From Lachnospiraceae bacterium Marseille-Q4251 (GTDB lineage: Bacteria > Bacillota > Clostridia > Lachnospirales > Lachnospiraceae), in NCBI GenBank assembly GCA_018223435.1, contig JAGTTO010000001.1, positions 2,790,001 to 2,854,000 of the forward strand: a stretch of 64,000 bases of DNA. The letters are read 5' to 3'. Each line of letters starts with the position of its first letter. The stretch's first letter is position 1. Positions 44,090 to 52,214 of this stretch are shown one piece after another. The position numbers and the translations under genes were made by a program. Below the pieces are notes generated by a model. The model was not told the DNA's origin, did not search any database, and was given only the letters and a program-made list of their open reading frames with translations.

Positions 44090-44278
44090 ATGGGGGTTTA
44101 CAAAGAAGGAAAAAACTGGAAAGTACAGGTGTATTACAAAGACTGGCAGGGAAACCGAAAAAGAAAACAGAAAAGAGGATTCAGGACCAAGGGTGAAGCT
44201 AAGGAATGGGAAAGAGATTTTCTGCAACAGCAGAGCCAGGGTGTGGATATTATCCAACACTTTATAACAAACTTTTAG
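44090..44278 (+). pseudogene. Truncated tyrosine integrase (arm-binding N-terminus only)
   Basis: The first 50 codons (VYKEGKNWKVQVYYKDWQGN, then KQKRGFRTKGEAKEWERDFL) are the arm-type DNA-binding domain of Tn916-like integrases. After QQQSQ the sequence diverges at about 44240 and stops. No catalytic domain is found in the window. Insertion of the MarR-MATE segment or a deletion removed the rest, so this element cannot excise by its own integrase. Confidence 0.85.
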
Positions 44279-44281
44279 TAG

Positions 44282-44310
44282 TTGCGTGCGCACGCATATT
44301 GTGTTATAAT
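44282..44310 (+). promoter_or_regulatory. marR-MATE promoter with palindromic operator
   Basis: -35 TTGCGT (44282-44287), 17 bases, -10 TATAAT (44305-44310). The perfect palindrome TGCGTGCGCACGCA (44283-44296) covers the -35, as expected for an autorepressing MarR protein. Confidence 0.8.
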
Positions 44311-44335
44311 ACTGGTGGTTAGGAGGAATATATCT

Positions 44336-44785
44336 ATGAAACTATTAAAATGGCTTTCAGTAACAGACCGATTTTACAAAATCTATTTGGATAAACAGCT
44401 TGCCCCCTTTGGAATCAACAACAGCCAATATATGTTTTTGATTAAAATCTGTCGTTCGCCTGGCATTTTACAGGATTCTTTAATGGATATGTTTTATGTT
44501 CATCCGAGCAATATTGTACGGACAGTTGCGGCATTAGAAAAGCAGGGAATGATTATGCGTTCCCCAAATGATAAGGATAAGCGGACGTGTAAGCTGTATC
44601 CTACGGAACGTGCGCTGTCTGTAATTGATGAGGTACAGACGGTATGTGAAAAGACAGAAGCTCTTTTATTGCAAGGCTTCAGGGAATCTGATAAAAACCT
44701 CTTTATTGATTTGCTGATTCAGGCAGGTGAAAATATTACAGCGGAACTCCGTATAGAAAGAAAGGGGGATGAATTTAATGACTGA
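44336..44785 (+). CDS. MarR-family repressor of the MATE pump
   Basis: 149 codons from ATG 44336 behind TTAGGAGGAA. The winged helix (PGILQDSLMDMFYVHPSNIVRTVAALEKQGMIMRSPNDKDKRTCKLYPTERA) includes the usual DxRxx wing. It overlaps the MATE gene by eight bases; binding to the palindrome at 44283 would silence both until a ligand appears. Confidence 0.9.
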   Translation: MKLLKWLSVTDRFYKIYLDKQLAPFGINNSQYMFLIKICRSPGILQDSLMDMFYVHPSNIVRTVAALEKQGMIMRSPNDKDKRTCKLYPTERALSVIDEVQTVCEKTEALLLQGFRESDKNLFIDLLIQAGENITAELRIERKGDEFND

Positions 44786-46133
44786 GAATCCCCTAGGATA
44801 TGAAAAAATTTCAAAGCTGTTGAAAAATTTTGCTGTTCCCAGTATTGTGGCGTCTCTTGTCGGCTCAATCTACAATATTGTGGATCAGATTTTTATTGGT
44901 CAAGGGGTCGGTTATTTGGGAAATGCAGCAACCAATGTTGCCTACCCGTTTTCTACCATCTGCCTTGCCATTGCACTACTGGTCGGAATTGGCAGTGCTT
45001 CCCGTGTTTCCCTCTGTCTTGGAAGCAAAGAGCCGAAAGCTGCCGCCAAAGCAGCGGGAAATGGTATTGTTCTGATGGGAATTTTCGGAATTATTTATTT
45101 GCTGGTTGGAGAAACTTTTCTGTCTTTGCTCCTAAAGGCATTTGGGGCAACGACAGATGTGTTTCCATATGCCAAGCAGTATGCCAGCATAACATTGATT
45201 GGAATGCCGTTTCTCATTGTAACGAATGGTATGAGCAATTTGATTCGAGCAGATGGAAAACCAAAGTATTCAATGGTCTGCATGGTTGTGGGAGCTATTA
45301 TCAATACCATTCTTGACCCCATTTTTATTTTTGTTTGCGATTGGGGAATTGCCGGCGGAGCTTGGGCAACGGTTATTGGGCAAATTTTTTCCTTCATACT
45401 CGCACTCCGTTATCTATGGCGTTTCCAAACAATCCATTTTGAAAAAGAGTCGTTTTTATTGGACATTAAAGAAAGCCTGAAAATTTGCAGCATGGGGATA
45501 AGTAGCAGCTCAAACCAGATTGCAGTTACCGTGATTCAAATCATTCAGTACAATTCGTTGACTTATTACGGCGCATTATCAAAATATGGAACAGATATTC
45601 CCTTAGCTGCTTGCGGAATCGTTATGAAAACAAATGCCATAATCCTTGCGATTGTTGTAGGAATCTCGCAGGGAACACAGCCGATTATCGGCTTCAACTA
45701 TGGGGCAGGGCAATACCATCGTGTACGGGAGGCTTACCTGCTTGCGGTAAAATGGAACCTTGTTGTTTCCACTATTGCTTTCATCGCATTTCAATTTTTC
45801 CCGCAATCTATCATTTCGCTATTCGGAGATGGGGACGAGCTGTATTTTGAATTTGCTGTTTTGTTCATGCGTACCTATCTTTTCATGGTGTTGGTAAATG
45901 GTGTGCAGTTGCTTTCTTCCAGTTTTTTTACCGCAATAGGAAAATCGTTAAGAGGTGCTCTGTTGGCATTAACAAGGCAGACCTTTTTGTTGATTCCGTT
46001 AACCCTGCTGCTCCCGCTTCGTTTCGGAATTATGGGAGTATTGCTTGCGGGGCCTGTTGCTGATTTTTCAGCGTTTGTGCTATCTGTTGTACTGGTGGGT
46101 ATAGAATTAAAAAAACAAAAAAATGACATGTAA
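44778..46133 (+). CDS. MATE-family multidrug efflux protein
   Basis: 451 codons from ATG 44778 (AAAGGGGG upstream; ATG 44769 is also in frame). Twelve membrane segments; the N-terminal part (FAVPSIVASLVGSIYNIVDQIFIG) and PILD-type loop (NTILDPIFIF) are typical of the MepA-like branch. It exports drugs or dyes with sodium or proton exchange. The pair with MarR is a self-contained cassette and its codon use differs from the integrase fragment before it. Confidence 0.93.
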   Translation: MTENPLGYEKISKLLKNFAVPSIVASLVGSIYNIVDQIFIGQGVGYLGNAATNVAYPFSTICLAIALLVGIGSASRVSLCLGSKEPKAAAKAAGNGIVLMGIFGIIYLLVGETFLSLLLKAFGATTDVFPYAKQYASITLIGMPFLIVTNGMSNLIRADGKPKYSMVCMVVGAIINTILDPIFIFVCDWGIAGGAWATVIGQIFSFILALRYLWRFQTIHFEKESFLLDIKESLKICSMGISSSSNQIAVTVIQIIQYNSLTYYGALSKYGTDIPLAACGIVMKTNAIILAIVVGISQGTQPIIGFNYGAGQYHRVREAYLLAVKWNLVVSTIAFIAFQFFPQSIISLFGDGDELYFEFAVLFMRTYLFMVLVNGVQLLSSSFFTAIGKSLRGALLALTRQTFLLIPLTLLLPLRFGIMGVLLAGPVADFSAFVLSVVLVGIELKKQKNDM

Positions 46134-46170
46134 ACAACAGCCCTATGTGAAAACATTCAAAACCCGAACG

Positions 46171-46290
46171 ATGATGCAAGAAGATACCGAATTAAAGGAC
46201 TTTCCACTCTACTGTCCGAAGTGTAAACAGCAAACACTTGTGAATGTCAAGCACTTTGTTGTTTCGGTTAGCATAGATAGTGCAAATTAA
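46171..46290 (+). pseudogene. Fragment of a cysteine-rich KTR protein
   Basis: 39 codons MMQEDTELKDFPLYCPKCKQ and so on, the C-terminal two thirds of the small KTR-domain protein (CPxCGxxT ... CPKCKQ) that accompanies many Tn1549-like cargo regions. The N-terminal Cys pair is missing and there is no ribosome site. It shows that a Tn1549-type segment brought in the MATE cassette. Confidence 0.6.
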
Positions 46291-46694
46291 GATGGTATCT
46301 GAATAGAAAAATACAGTATGCTAAATATTTTACAAGGCTTGATTTTCTAAGCAAACTCTCTTATAATTTAAGCCATAGCATATAGCTATTATCCACAGCT
46401 ACTGAGCAAGTGTTATCAATACCGATAACAAAATGATAACATTAGCTTATATAGGCAGGATAATATGGATATATCAAATAATCAAAGGATTTACATACTC
46501 GGCAGAGAATAATTTCTAAACAAAATTAGTTAGGAAAAGTCGAGTTTGAATAATGAAAAAAATCTGAGAACCCGCATAAACAGTGCGTTCGAGGGGTATC
46601 AAGGTTCTATTTGATAACAAAATGATAACACTGGATATTTTGGTATTATTTATCAGGTATCCTGTGGTTATCAGGTAATATGTGTGAAACCGAC
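46291..46694. other. Non-coding region with integrase-site-like repeats
   Basis: A perfect inverted repeat TGTTATC-N6-GATAACA at 46411-46430 overlaps the first of two identical 18-mers GATAACAAAATGATAACA (46424-46441 and 46613-46630, 189 bp apart). Further TTATCAGGTA repeats follow at about 46657 and 46674. This is the form of a tyrosine-recombinase crossover site and would suit a leftover attachment site of the truncated integrase. Confidence 0.5.
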
Positions 46695-46743
46695 AAAAAA
46701 GGTCTTACTGAATTGAGTGAAATCAATTTGGTAAGGCCTTTTT
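46695..46743. terminator. Strong terminator
   Basis: AAAGGTCTTAC pairs with GTAAGGCCTTT around an inner TTGA/TCAA stem, with A-run and T-run on the two sides. It follows the convergent protease/membrane-protein pair and would end that minus-strand transcript. Confidence 0.85.
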
Positions 46744-46754
46744 GCATTGCAAAA

Positions 46755-47216
46755 TTATGAATTAGAGGAATCAGAATTGTGCTTCTCTTTACGAGCAGCG
46801 AGCCAAGCATTAATTCCAATTTTTGCTATTGTTACTAAAATAATAGCGATTACGGGTGCTAAAAATGCTGAAGAGGTTCCAAGTATTGGAGCTAGGGCAA
46901 CGGATATAGAACCGACGATAAAGTTTTGTGCAGCACCAGATTCTTTTAGAATAGCTAGACGATTTTCTTTATATCGTTCATCGCCAGAAAAGAAGGCTTC
47001 GATTTCATCTAATACTTTTTCATAAAAAATGGAATGCCCTTTTTCAGTACCAAACGGAACATTCATTGGCATTGAAGCATTAAGCCACGAAGTTGCTACT
47101 TGATTATAGTCACCTAGCTGGGAATACAATTCATTGATTACATTTTGCTGATATTTAGGAAGACACTGTATCCATGAATTGGGATATTCAGTAAAGATAT
47201 CTTTTATGGTATTCAT
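46755..47216 (-). CDS. Small protein with C-terminal hydrophobic hairpin, partner of a protease
   Basis: 153 codons; start overlaps the protease stop (ATGA). Residues 1-95 are a soluble helical domain (YPNSWIQCLPKYQQNVINEL); residues 99-140 are strongly hydrophobic and could form two membrane helices (FIVGSISVALAPILG, AFLAPVIAIILVTIAKIGI); the end is a charged tail RKEKHNSDSSNS. A membrane-acting protein controlled by a linked trypsin-like protease is one reading; a substrate or anchor for the protease is another. Family not recognised. Confidence 0.7.
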   Translation of the reverse strand: MNTIKDIFTEYPNSWIQCLPKYQQNVINELYSQLGDYNQVATSWLNASMPMNVPFGTEKGHSIFYEKVLDEIEAFFSGDERYKENRLAILKESGAAQNFIVGSISVALAPILGTSSAFLAPVIAIILVTIAKIGINAWLAARKEKHNSDSSNS

Positions 47217-47872
47217 TCAGTCATCTCCTTTATGTATGCAGCCGAAATAGCATGAGTAGTTTGATGAAGAGTTTGTGGATCAATACCGCCGATACTAATT
47301 CCACCATTTGTTACTTGTGGCGCATATGAGCCTATAAGCATAGCTGATATAGATGAACTACCAGGAACTATTATGGGGCTACCAGATTGTCCAGGGCGTG
47401 ATTGTATATTTAGGACAATATTCTTAGCCTTTATCCCAGAGGAATTGATAAGAATTTTTGCTCCAACAGAAGTATTTTGCTGTGTTAAAACCATTCGACC
47501 GTGATCACAATGCGGGTAACCAAAGATAGAAATATTTTCTCCAACATGCACTGAGTCGGTTGAAGTTAAATCTAAAGTGGATTGAATGGTTTGGGGAACT
47601 TCTAATAGACATACGTCATAAATAGGATTAATTTCTTTTATTTTGGCTGGGACATAGGATACTTGCATATTTGAAGTATCTTGATAGTCCTGTATAGAGT
47701 TAATTCTGTTCATGATTATAACAAGGCCATTGTCGTTATTTCCAACAACGTGTGAAGCAGTTGCAAGGATTCCAGGTTTATTAATAAAGAATGCAGTGCC
47801 AAGTAAAGAAATTCCGGTTGGCGTGATTCTTCCTACTGGGTGAACTACATAACTAATATCAGTAAAAAACAT
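47213..47872 (-). CDS. Trypsin-like serine protease, no signal peptide
   Basis: 219 codons behind AAGGAGG. Chymotrypsin-fold triad: His41 (ATASHVV), Asp86 (IYDVCLLEV), Ser163 (GQSGSP in place of GDSGGP). The N-terminus has no signal sequence, so the enzyme is probably cytosolic, unlike HtrA. No PDZ domain. Cytosolic single-domain proteases of this kind occur in bacterial conflict systems where they act on a linked protein. A -10 (TATAAT on the minus strand at about 47908) lies upstream. Confidence 0.82.
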   Translation of the reverse strand: MFFTDISYVVHPVGRITPTGISLLGTAFFINKPGILATASHVVGNNDNGLVIIMNRINSIQDYQDTSNMQVSYVPAKIKEINPIYDVCLLEVPQTIQSTLDLTSTDSVHVGENISIFGYPHCDHGRMVLTQQNTSVGAKILINSSGIKAKNIVLNIQSRPGQSGSPIIVPGSSSISAMLIGSYAPQVTNGGISIGGIDPQTLHQTTHAISAAYIKEMTE

Positions 47873-48000
47873 GTTAAGACCTCCTTATAAATAATGTTTA
47901 GTTTATATTATAGCATAAATTTTGTAAGCGCAAAATATTGCTACATTACTCATGAATTACGCTTGCACCAAAATGATAGATGCAAGCGTTTTACTCCAGT

Positions 48001-49617
48001 TTAGTTTTGACAGTTCGTTTTCGCAGTCTCGCTCCATGGGGCAAGCTGTTCCAACTGTTCATCTGACATTTTATCGTCTGGCCGCTGTGATAAGAGATAT
48101 GTCAGATATTTATAGGTGTTCAGATCATTCGCTTTTGCCATCTCAACCATTGTATACACAATAGCGCTGGAGGCAGCTCCTTTCGGACTGGCACTGAACA
48201 GCCAGTTCTTCCGGCCGACAGTGAATGGCCTGATTGCATTCTCGCTAAGATTATTGGACAAACTGCAATGACCGTCTTCCAGATAAGTCATCAGGGTGTC
48301 TTTCCGATTTTGGGCATAGTTTACCGCTTTCGCCAAACGGGTTCCTTTGTTTGGGCGCTGTTGATCCAGCCAATTCCAGAACGCCTCCAGTATCGGCTTC
48401 TCCTTTTCAAGACGAAATTGTTTTCTCTGCTCCGCAGTGTGATTTTTTGCTTTTGAGTACCGCTCACAATCAAACAGCTTGGAACAGAACTGTACTCCCT
48501 GCACTGCCGGAAGGCTGTAATCATACTCTTTCCCTTTCGGTATGGCATCTGTGAAGTAACGTCTCACATGTGCCCAGCAAGAGCAGCGTTTGATATCCGG
48601 CAGATTATTATAACCCTGGTATCCATCCGTCTCCAGATATCCGCTGAACCCCTGTAGGAAAGATACTGCATGGAAGTTTGCCCTTGTCTCTGTGTAATGG
48701 TAGAGCAGGATCGGCGGAAGTCCATCTTCTCCACTGCGAAAGAGCCACATCCAGGAATCCGTTTCAGGATTACGCTCCGGCTCATTCAGTACCTGAACCC
48801 TGGTTTCATCTGCCATCAGATATTTACGCATCCGTAACTGACGGTGAAAATAATCATAAACATGACGGAGATAATTCTCGGCACAGTAAATGATCCAGTT
48901 AGCAAGCGTAGCCCGGCTTAATGGGACACCCAGTTGCTTCCAGTCCTATTCCTGCCTGTTTAACGGCAGACCATTCTGGTACTTCTGGTGCATTGCCCAT
49001 CCGACAACGGATTCCGATGCATAACTTTCCGGGATCAATGGTTCCTGAACAGGGGCTTTGACAAATATCTGATCATCCGGATGTTCCTCTGATATGGCAC
49101 ACTCCGAGCATTTATAGGTTTCACGATAGATATTTACTACTTTTCCCTTGGCAGGGGTAAAGCGAAATTCATGGCGGACGAATTCTTTCCCAATACATTC
49201 CATCTGCGTTCCGCAGGTTGGACAGTTTCGCTCCTCCTCCGGAAGAGAAATGATCTCGTCGCAGGAAGGAACATTTTTAAAGAGATCAGCATGGGTCCGT
49301 CTTGCTTTTCTCTTATGTTCCGGAACAGTGATGTCATCAGGAAGTTCCTGTTCCCATGTCGGATCTGCTTCCTGCTCGGCTTCATCAAAAAGACTCAACT
49401 GGCCATCGATATCTTTCCGTTTTTCACTGGAAGTACCAAAAAGTTTCTTCGTGAGATATTCAATCTGCTGACGAAGGTTTTCTTTTTCCAGCCGGTCTGC
49501 TTCCAATGTTTTTTGTAAAGACTGGATCAGTTCTGTCTGTGTGAAAATCGTCTTATTCAGTTGGTTGATCATGTCCTTGTACGCAAGGATTTTTGAATCT
49601 TTTGAATTGCCAGCCAT
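48001..49617 (-). pseudogene. IS66 transposase (TnpC) with an in-frame amber codon
   Basis: Two frames in the same register: 48946-49617 (N-terminal coiled coil and zinc-finger part, CPTCGTQMECIGKEFVRHEFR) and 48001-48831 (catalytic DDE part, MADETRVQVLNEPERN and NNLSENAIRPFTVGRKNWLF). They are joined through NRQE-TAG-DWKQ; a CAG to TAG change would explain it. Without suppression the element cannot transpose. Confidence 0.88.
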
Positions 49618-49767
49618 ATGTTTTCTGCTCCTTTTTCACTGCTCTTATTATACCATAAAAAGCAATGAAAAAGAAGCAGAAAACCCAGCATTTACAAGGA
49701 ATTTCAGACATGATACAGGGTGAGAAACCCTTCCGTTTCTGTTGGTTGGCATAGATGTTTTACGCGA

Positions 49768-50112
49768 TCATTCCGTAGGTTTGAATGCCTTGGGTTGTTC
49801 GATTTCAAGCCCGGACATGAGCCAGTCGAATTGCTGCCAGGTCAATTGTTTTACTTCCAGCTGATTTCTGGGCCAGCGAAACCTGCCCTGAACTTCCATA
49901 CGTTTATACAGCAGCACAAATCCGTCAGATTCCCAGAGCAAAGCTTTGATCCTGTCACAACGTTTTCCACAGAAAAGATACAGGGCACTTCGCCTTGGAT
50001 CCATATGGAGTTGATCCTCTACAATAGCACACAGCCCGTCAATGGATTTCCGCATATCCGTTCTGCCTGTTACGATATAGATTTCATCGGCGTCTGTGAT
50101 ATCCCCTAACAT
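49768..50112 (-). CDS. IS66 accessory protein TnpB (Orf2)
   Basis: 114 codons; YIVTGRTDMRKSIDGLCAIV then LYLFCGKRCDRIKALLWE is the standard IS66 Orf2 sequence. It overlaps the tnpA end by seven bases. Needed with TnpA and TnpC for transposition of this family; not related to the IS605 TnpB nuclease. Confidence 0.93.
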   Translation of the reverse strand: MLGDITDADEIYIVTGRTDMRKSIDGLCAIVEDQLHMDPRRSALYLFCGKRCDRIKALLWESDGFVLLYKRMEVQGRFRWPRNQLEVKQLTWQQFDWLMSGLEIEQPKAFKPTE

Positions 50113-50519
50113 TCCAACTCCTTCACAATTCGAAGCGTTTGAGCCAGAAGCTGAGGATCTGTTCCATTTGGTATTGTTAGATGAAAGCTGCCTACAGACA
50201 GCTTCATTGACTCTGCTACAGAAAAGTTATTCCTTTCCGTAGCTGCCGGAATTACATTTAATGGCTGTTCATAAGGAATCGGGTCAGTATCATGAAACTC
50301 CACTCTGACAACTTCCTGGCTTTCTGGTGCGCGATAGGTGCGTCCAGTTGACGCCGGCAAATCCACACAACCTTTCTGACGCAGTCTTTTTACCCAGTTG
50401 TAAAAAGTTCCTGGCTTGATATCATGTTCCACACACCATTGATGATCTGTCAATCCACTTTGACGGCATTCCATGATGAGACGGTATTGTTCTTCGGCAG
50501 GTATTCTTTTGCTTCTCAT
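50106..50519 (-). CDS. IS66 accessory protein TnpA (Orf1)
   Basis: 137 codons from ATG 50519 behind GGAGGTG; an upstream extension lacks a site. An HTH (RQSGLTDHQWCVEHDIKPGTFYNWVKRLRQKG) and an unstructured tail, as in IS66 Orf1 proteins that bind the ends. Confidence 0.88.
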   Translation of the reverse strand: MRSKRIPAEEQYRLIMECRQSGLTDHQWCVEHDIKPGTFYNWVKRLRQKGCVDLPASTGRTYRAPESQEVVRVEFHDTDPIPYEQPLNVIPAATERNNFSVAESMKLSVGSFHLTIPNGTDPQLLAQTLRIVKELEC

Positions 50520-50667
50520 GAGCACACCTCCATAACTTGAATAGAATAAAATGCTCGCATCTATCATTTCTAGCAAGAAAAGATGAAGTAAAATGCTTGC
50601 ATTCTCTATTGATTATTATGGGATATTTTTTTTGGCAACACAATTCGTCGAATTATTTTGCACTTAC

Positions 50668-50762
50668 AGTAATCACACTGATGGAGAATTAAAAAACAAG
50701 AAAATTTGATAAATTTCGGAAAATGATGTCCGATTTTGTATCTGCCAGTACAGAGTATATGA
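50668..50762 (+). repeat. 95-bp dispersed repeat, copy 2
   Basis: Matches 43328-43422. It starts at the very base after the IS66 end and stops where the Tn1549-like gene begins, so three kinds of DNA meet within 100 bp. Confidence 0.85.
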
Positions 50763-50964
50763 GTTTGTTTTCAAGGCGGTGCTTCATGTACTCGTCTACG
50801 CATACATGGAGCTGGCCGCAATCGTCATAGAGCGTCCGGGTACAGAGCTTGTTTATGTAACCGTTGTAATACTGCAAGACCTGTTCCACGGCCCCGGCGT
50901 CACCGGCGCGGGCCGCCTCGATCACTGCAAGGGGCAAAGGCTCCTTATATCTGGCCTGCTTCAT
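50689..50964 (-). pseudogene. Tn916/Tn1549-type HTH protein fused to repeat sequence
   Basis: The N-terminal 67 residues (PLAVIEAARAGDAGAVEQVL, then YYNGYINKLCTR) are the helix-turn-helix protein that follows the sigma factor in Tn1549-like elements. After HRLENKL the frame runs into the 95-bp repeat and gains a foreign tail (IYSVLADTKSDIIFRN). The native C-terminus is lost at about 50763. Confidence 0.75.
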
Positions 50965-51386
50965 TCTGCAATACCTCCCGTCAGTCTTGTTCTCATGGTT
51001 TCCAGCGTCTTAGTCCTGTGCCGCTGGACGGCGCTGCGGGACATTCCCACCACCGCGTCGATCTCGCCGTCCGTCAGTTCCAGGACACAATGCAGTATCA
51101 AGATGCTTTGTCCCGGCTGGGGCAAGCTGGCAAAGGCAGCGGCCACCAGCCCGTCGCTGATCTGAAGCTCACAGCCATAGGCCGGAAATATAAAACTGTC
51201 GCTGGGGTACTGATCTATCGTGCATAGCGTGTCCAGTTCCGAAAGCGGCAGCGTTTCAAAGGATGTTTCCCAGCCACGCTGACGCTTCCTTTCCCGGAAG
51301 TAGTCAACGGCTTCATGGTACAGTACCAGCTTGCAAAAATGGTCAAACTGGCAGCGCCTCCCGTAATCATCAGGGGTAACTTTCAT
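50961..51386 (-). CDS. Sigma-70-like regulator of a Tn1549-type element
   Basis: 141 codons. A short region-2-like start (FCKLVLYHEAVDYFRERKRQ) and a clear region-4 HTH (LTDGEIDAVVGMSRSAVQRHRTKTLETMRTRL). GC content is clearly higher than in neighbouring DNA. It overlaps the HTH gene by four bases. It belongs to the conserved regulatory end of Tn1549-like conjugative elements; the transfer genes are absent here. Confidence 0.82.
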   Translation of the reverse strand: MKVTPDDYGRRCQFDHFCKLVLYHEAVDYFRERKRQRGWETSFETLPLSELDTLCTIDQYPSDSFIFPAYGCELQISDGLVAAAFASLPQPGQSILILHCVLELTDGEIDAVVGMSRSAVQRHRTKTLETMRTRLTGGIAE

Positions 51387-51524
51387 CTTCTCACCCCTTT
51401 TCCGTGGGGAGTGAGCAGGATGATCCTGTCCGTTGTCAGGGGCCTATGCTGGCCCTGGTCTGCTGACCGCCTCCTTTTCCATCTGATTTTTTGCCGGAAA
51501 TGAGAATCTGCGAAAATCGACAAA

Positions 51525-51558
51525 AATCGCCCGGCAGGTCGTAAACCTACCGGGCGAC
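51525..51558. terminator. GC-rich hairpin
   Basis: TCGCCCGGCAGGT pairs with ACCTACCGGGCGA around a short loop. Lies between the sigma gene and a small C-terminal coding remnant (ending MSMNYTM at 51583) cut by the IS605 element. Confidence 0.65.
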
Positions 51559-51835
51559 GATTTGAAGCGTTTTGTTGTTTTCTTACATGGTATAGTTCAT
51601 ACTCATAGCCGGAATATTCCCGTGGCGGGGCAAGGCTTTTTTTAACAAATGTAGCAAGAATTCTCCCACCTCTTCAGGTGGTGAGATGAATTGCACATCT
51701 GAGCATATCTGCTCAAAAAAGTCCTTATAGTACAAAAGAAACACTTGTTCTCTATCCCCTGATATAGTATACTGAAAAGGAACATTAGTTCGCAAATACA
51801 TATCAGTCGATATAAGAAAAAGAGTGATAAACACA

Positions 51836-52214
51836 ATGGAATTGGATCATAATTCCCATTCAGTATTTCTACTATATTATCACCTAGTGATGGTTATAAA
51901 ATACAGAAGAAAAGTACGGAATGGCAAAATATCCGAAAGAGCAAAAGAGATCTTTGAGTATATCGCACCCGGATACGGGATCTTACTGGAAGAATGGAAT
52001 CACGATACAGACCATGTTCATGTGCTGTTCCGCGCACAGCCAAAGACGGAACTCCGTAAATTCATCAATGCCTGTAAAAGTGCCAGCAGCAGACTGCTGA
52101 AGCTTTTGTCTGCTCCGTGCAGGCGGGACGCCGATTGAAACGATACGGCAGTATATAGAAAGCCAGGGTGAGAAAAATGAACCGCGCCATAAAAATAAGG
52201 ATCTATCCAGATAA
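51836..52214 (+). pseudogene. IS200/IS605 Y1 transposase TnpA with internal deletion
   Basis: The first part (MELDHNSHSVFLLYYHLVMV to SASSRLLK) has the HUH motif DHVHVLF. The end (SFCLLRAGGTPIETIRQYIE) with the catalytic Tyr is also present, but in another frame. Compared with family members, about 20 residues (around 60 bp) between them are missing, at about 52102, and the frame is shifted. The element therefore cannot move by its own TnpA. Confidence 0.85.

Larger units (their letters stand above)
47924..50667 (-). mobile_element. IS66-family element
   Basis: Three genes tnpA-tnpB-tnpC on the minus strand between inverted ends GTAAGCGCAAAATA (47924) and the complement GTAAGTGCAAAATA (ending 50667). 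The 8-bp flanks (TAAATTTT left, AGTAATCA right) do not match, so no target duplication remains and one side was rearranged, or the element moved by recombination. Confidence 0.88.

Noticed and set aside
46747..47025. 92-codon plus-strand frame
   Set aside because: Antisense to the protease-linked membrane protein, which has a better start and operon context.
47213..47872. HtrA-type periplasmic protease
   Set aside because: No signal peptide, membrane helix or PDZ domain.
51583..51834. 83-codon minus-strand frame
   Set aside because: Its first two thirds lie in the IS605 left end; only the last 20 codons may be a remnant of an earlier gene.
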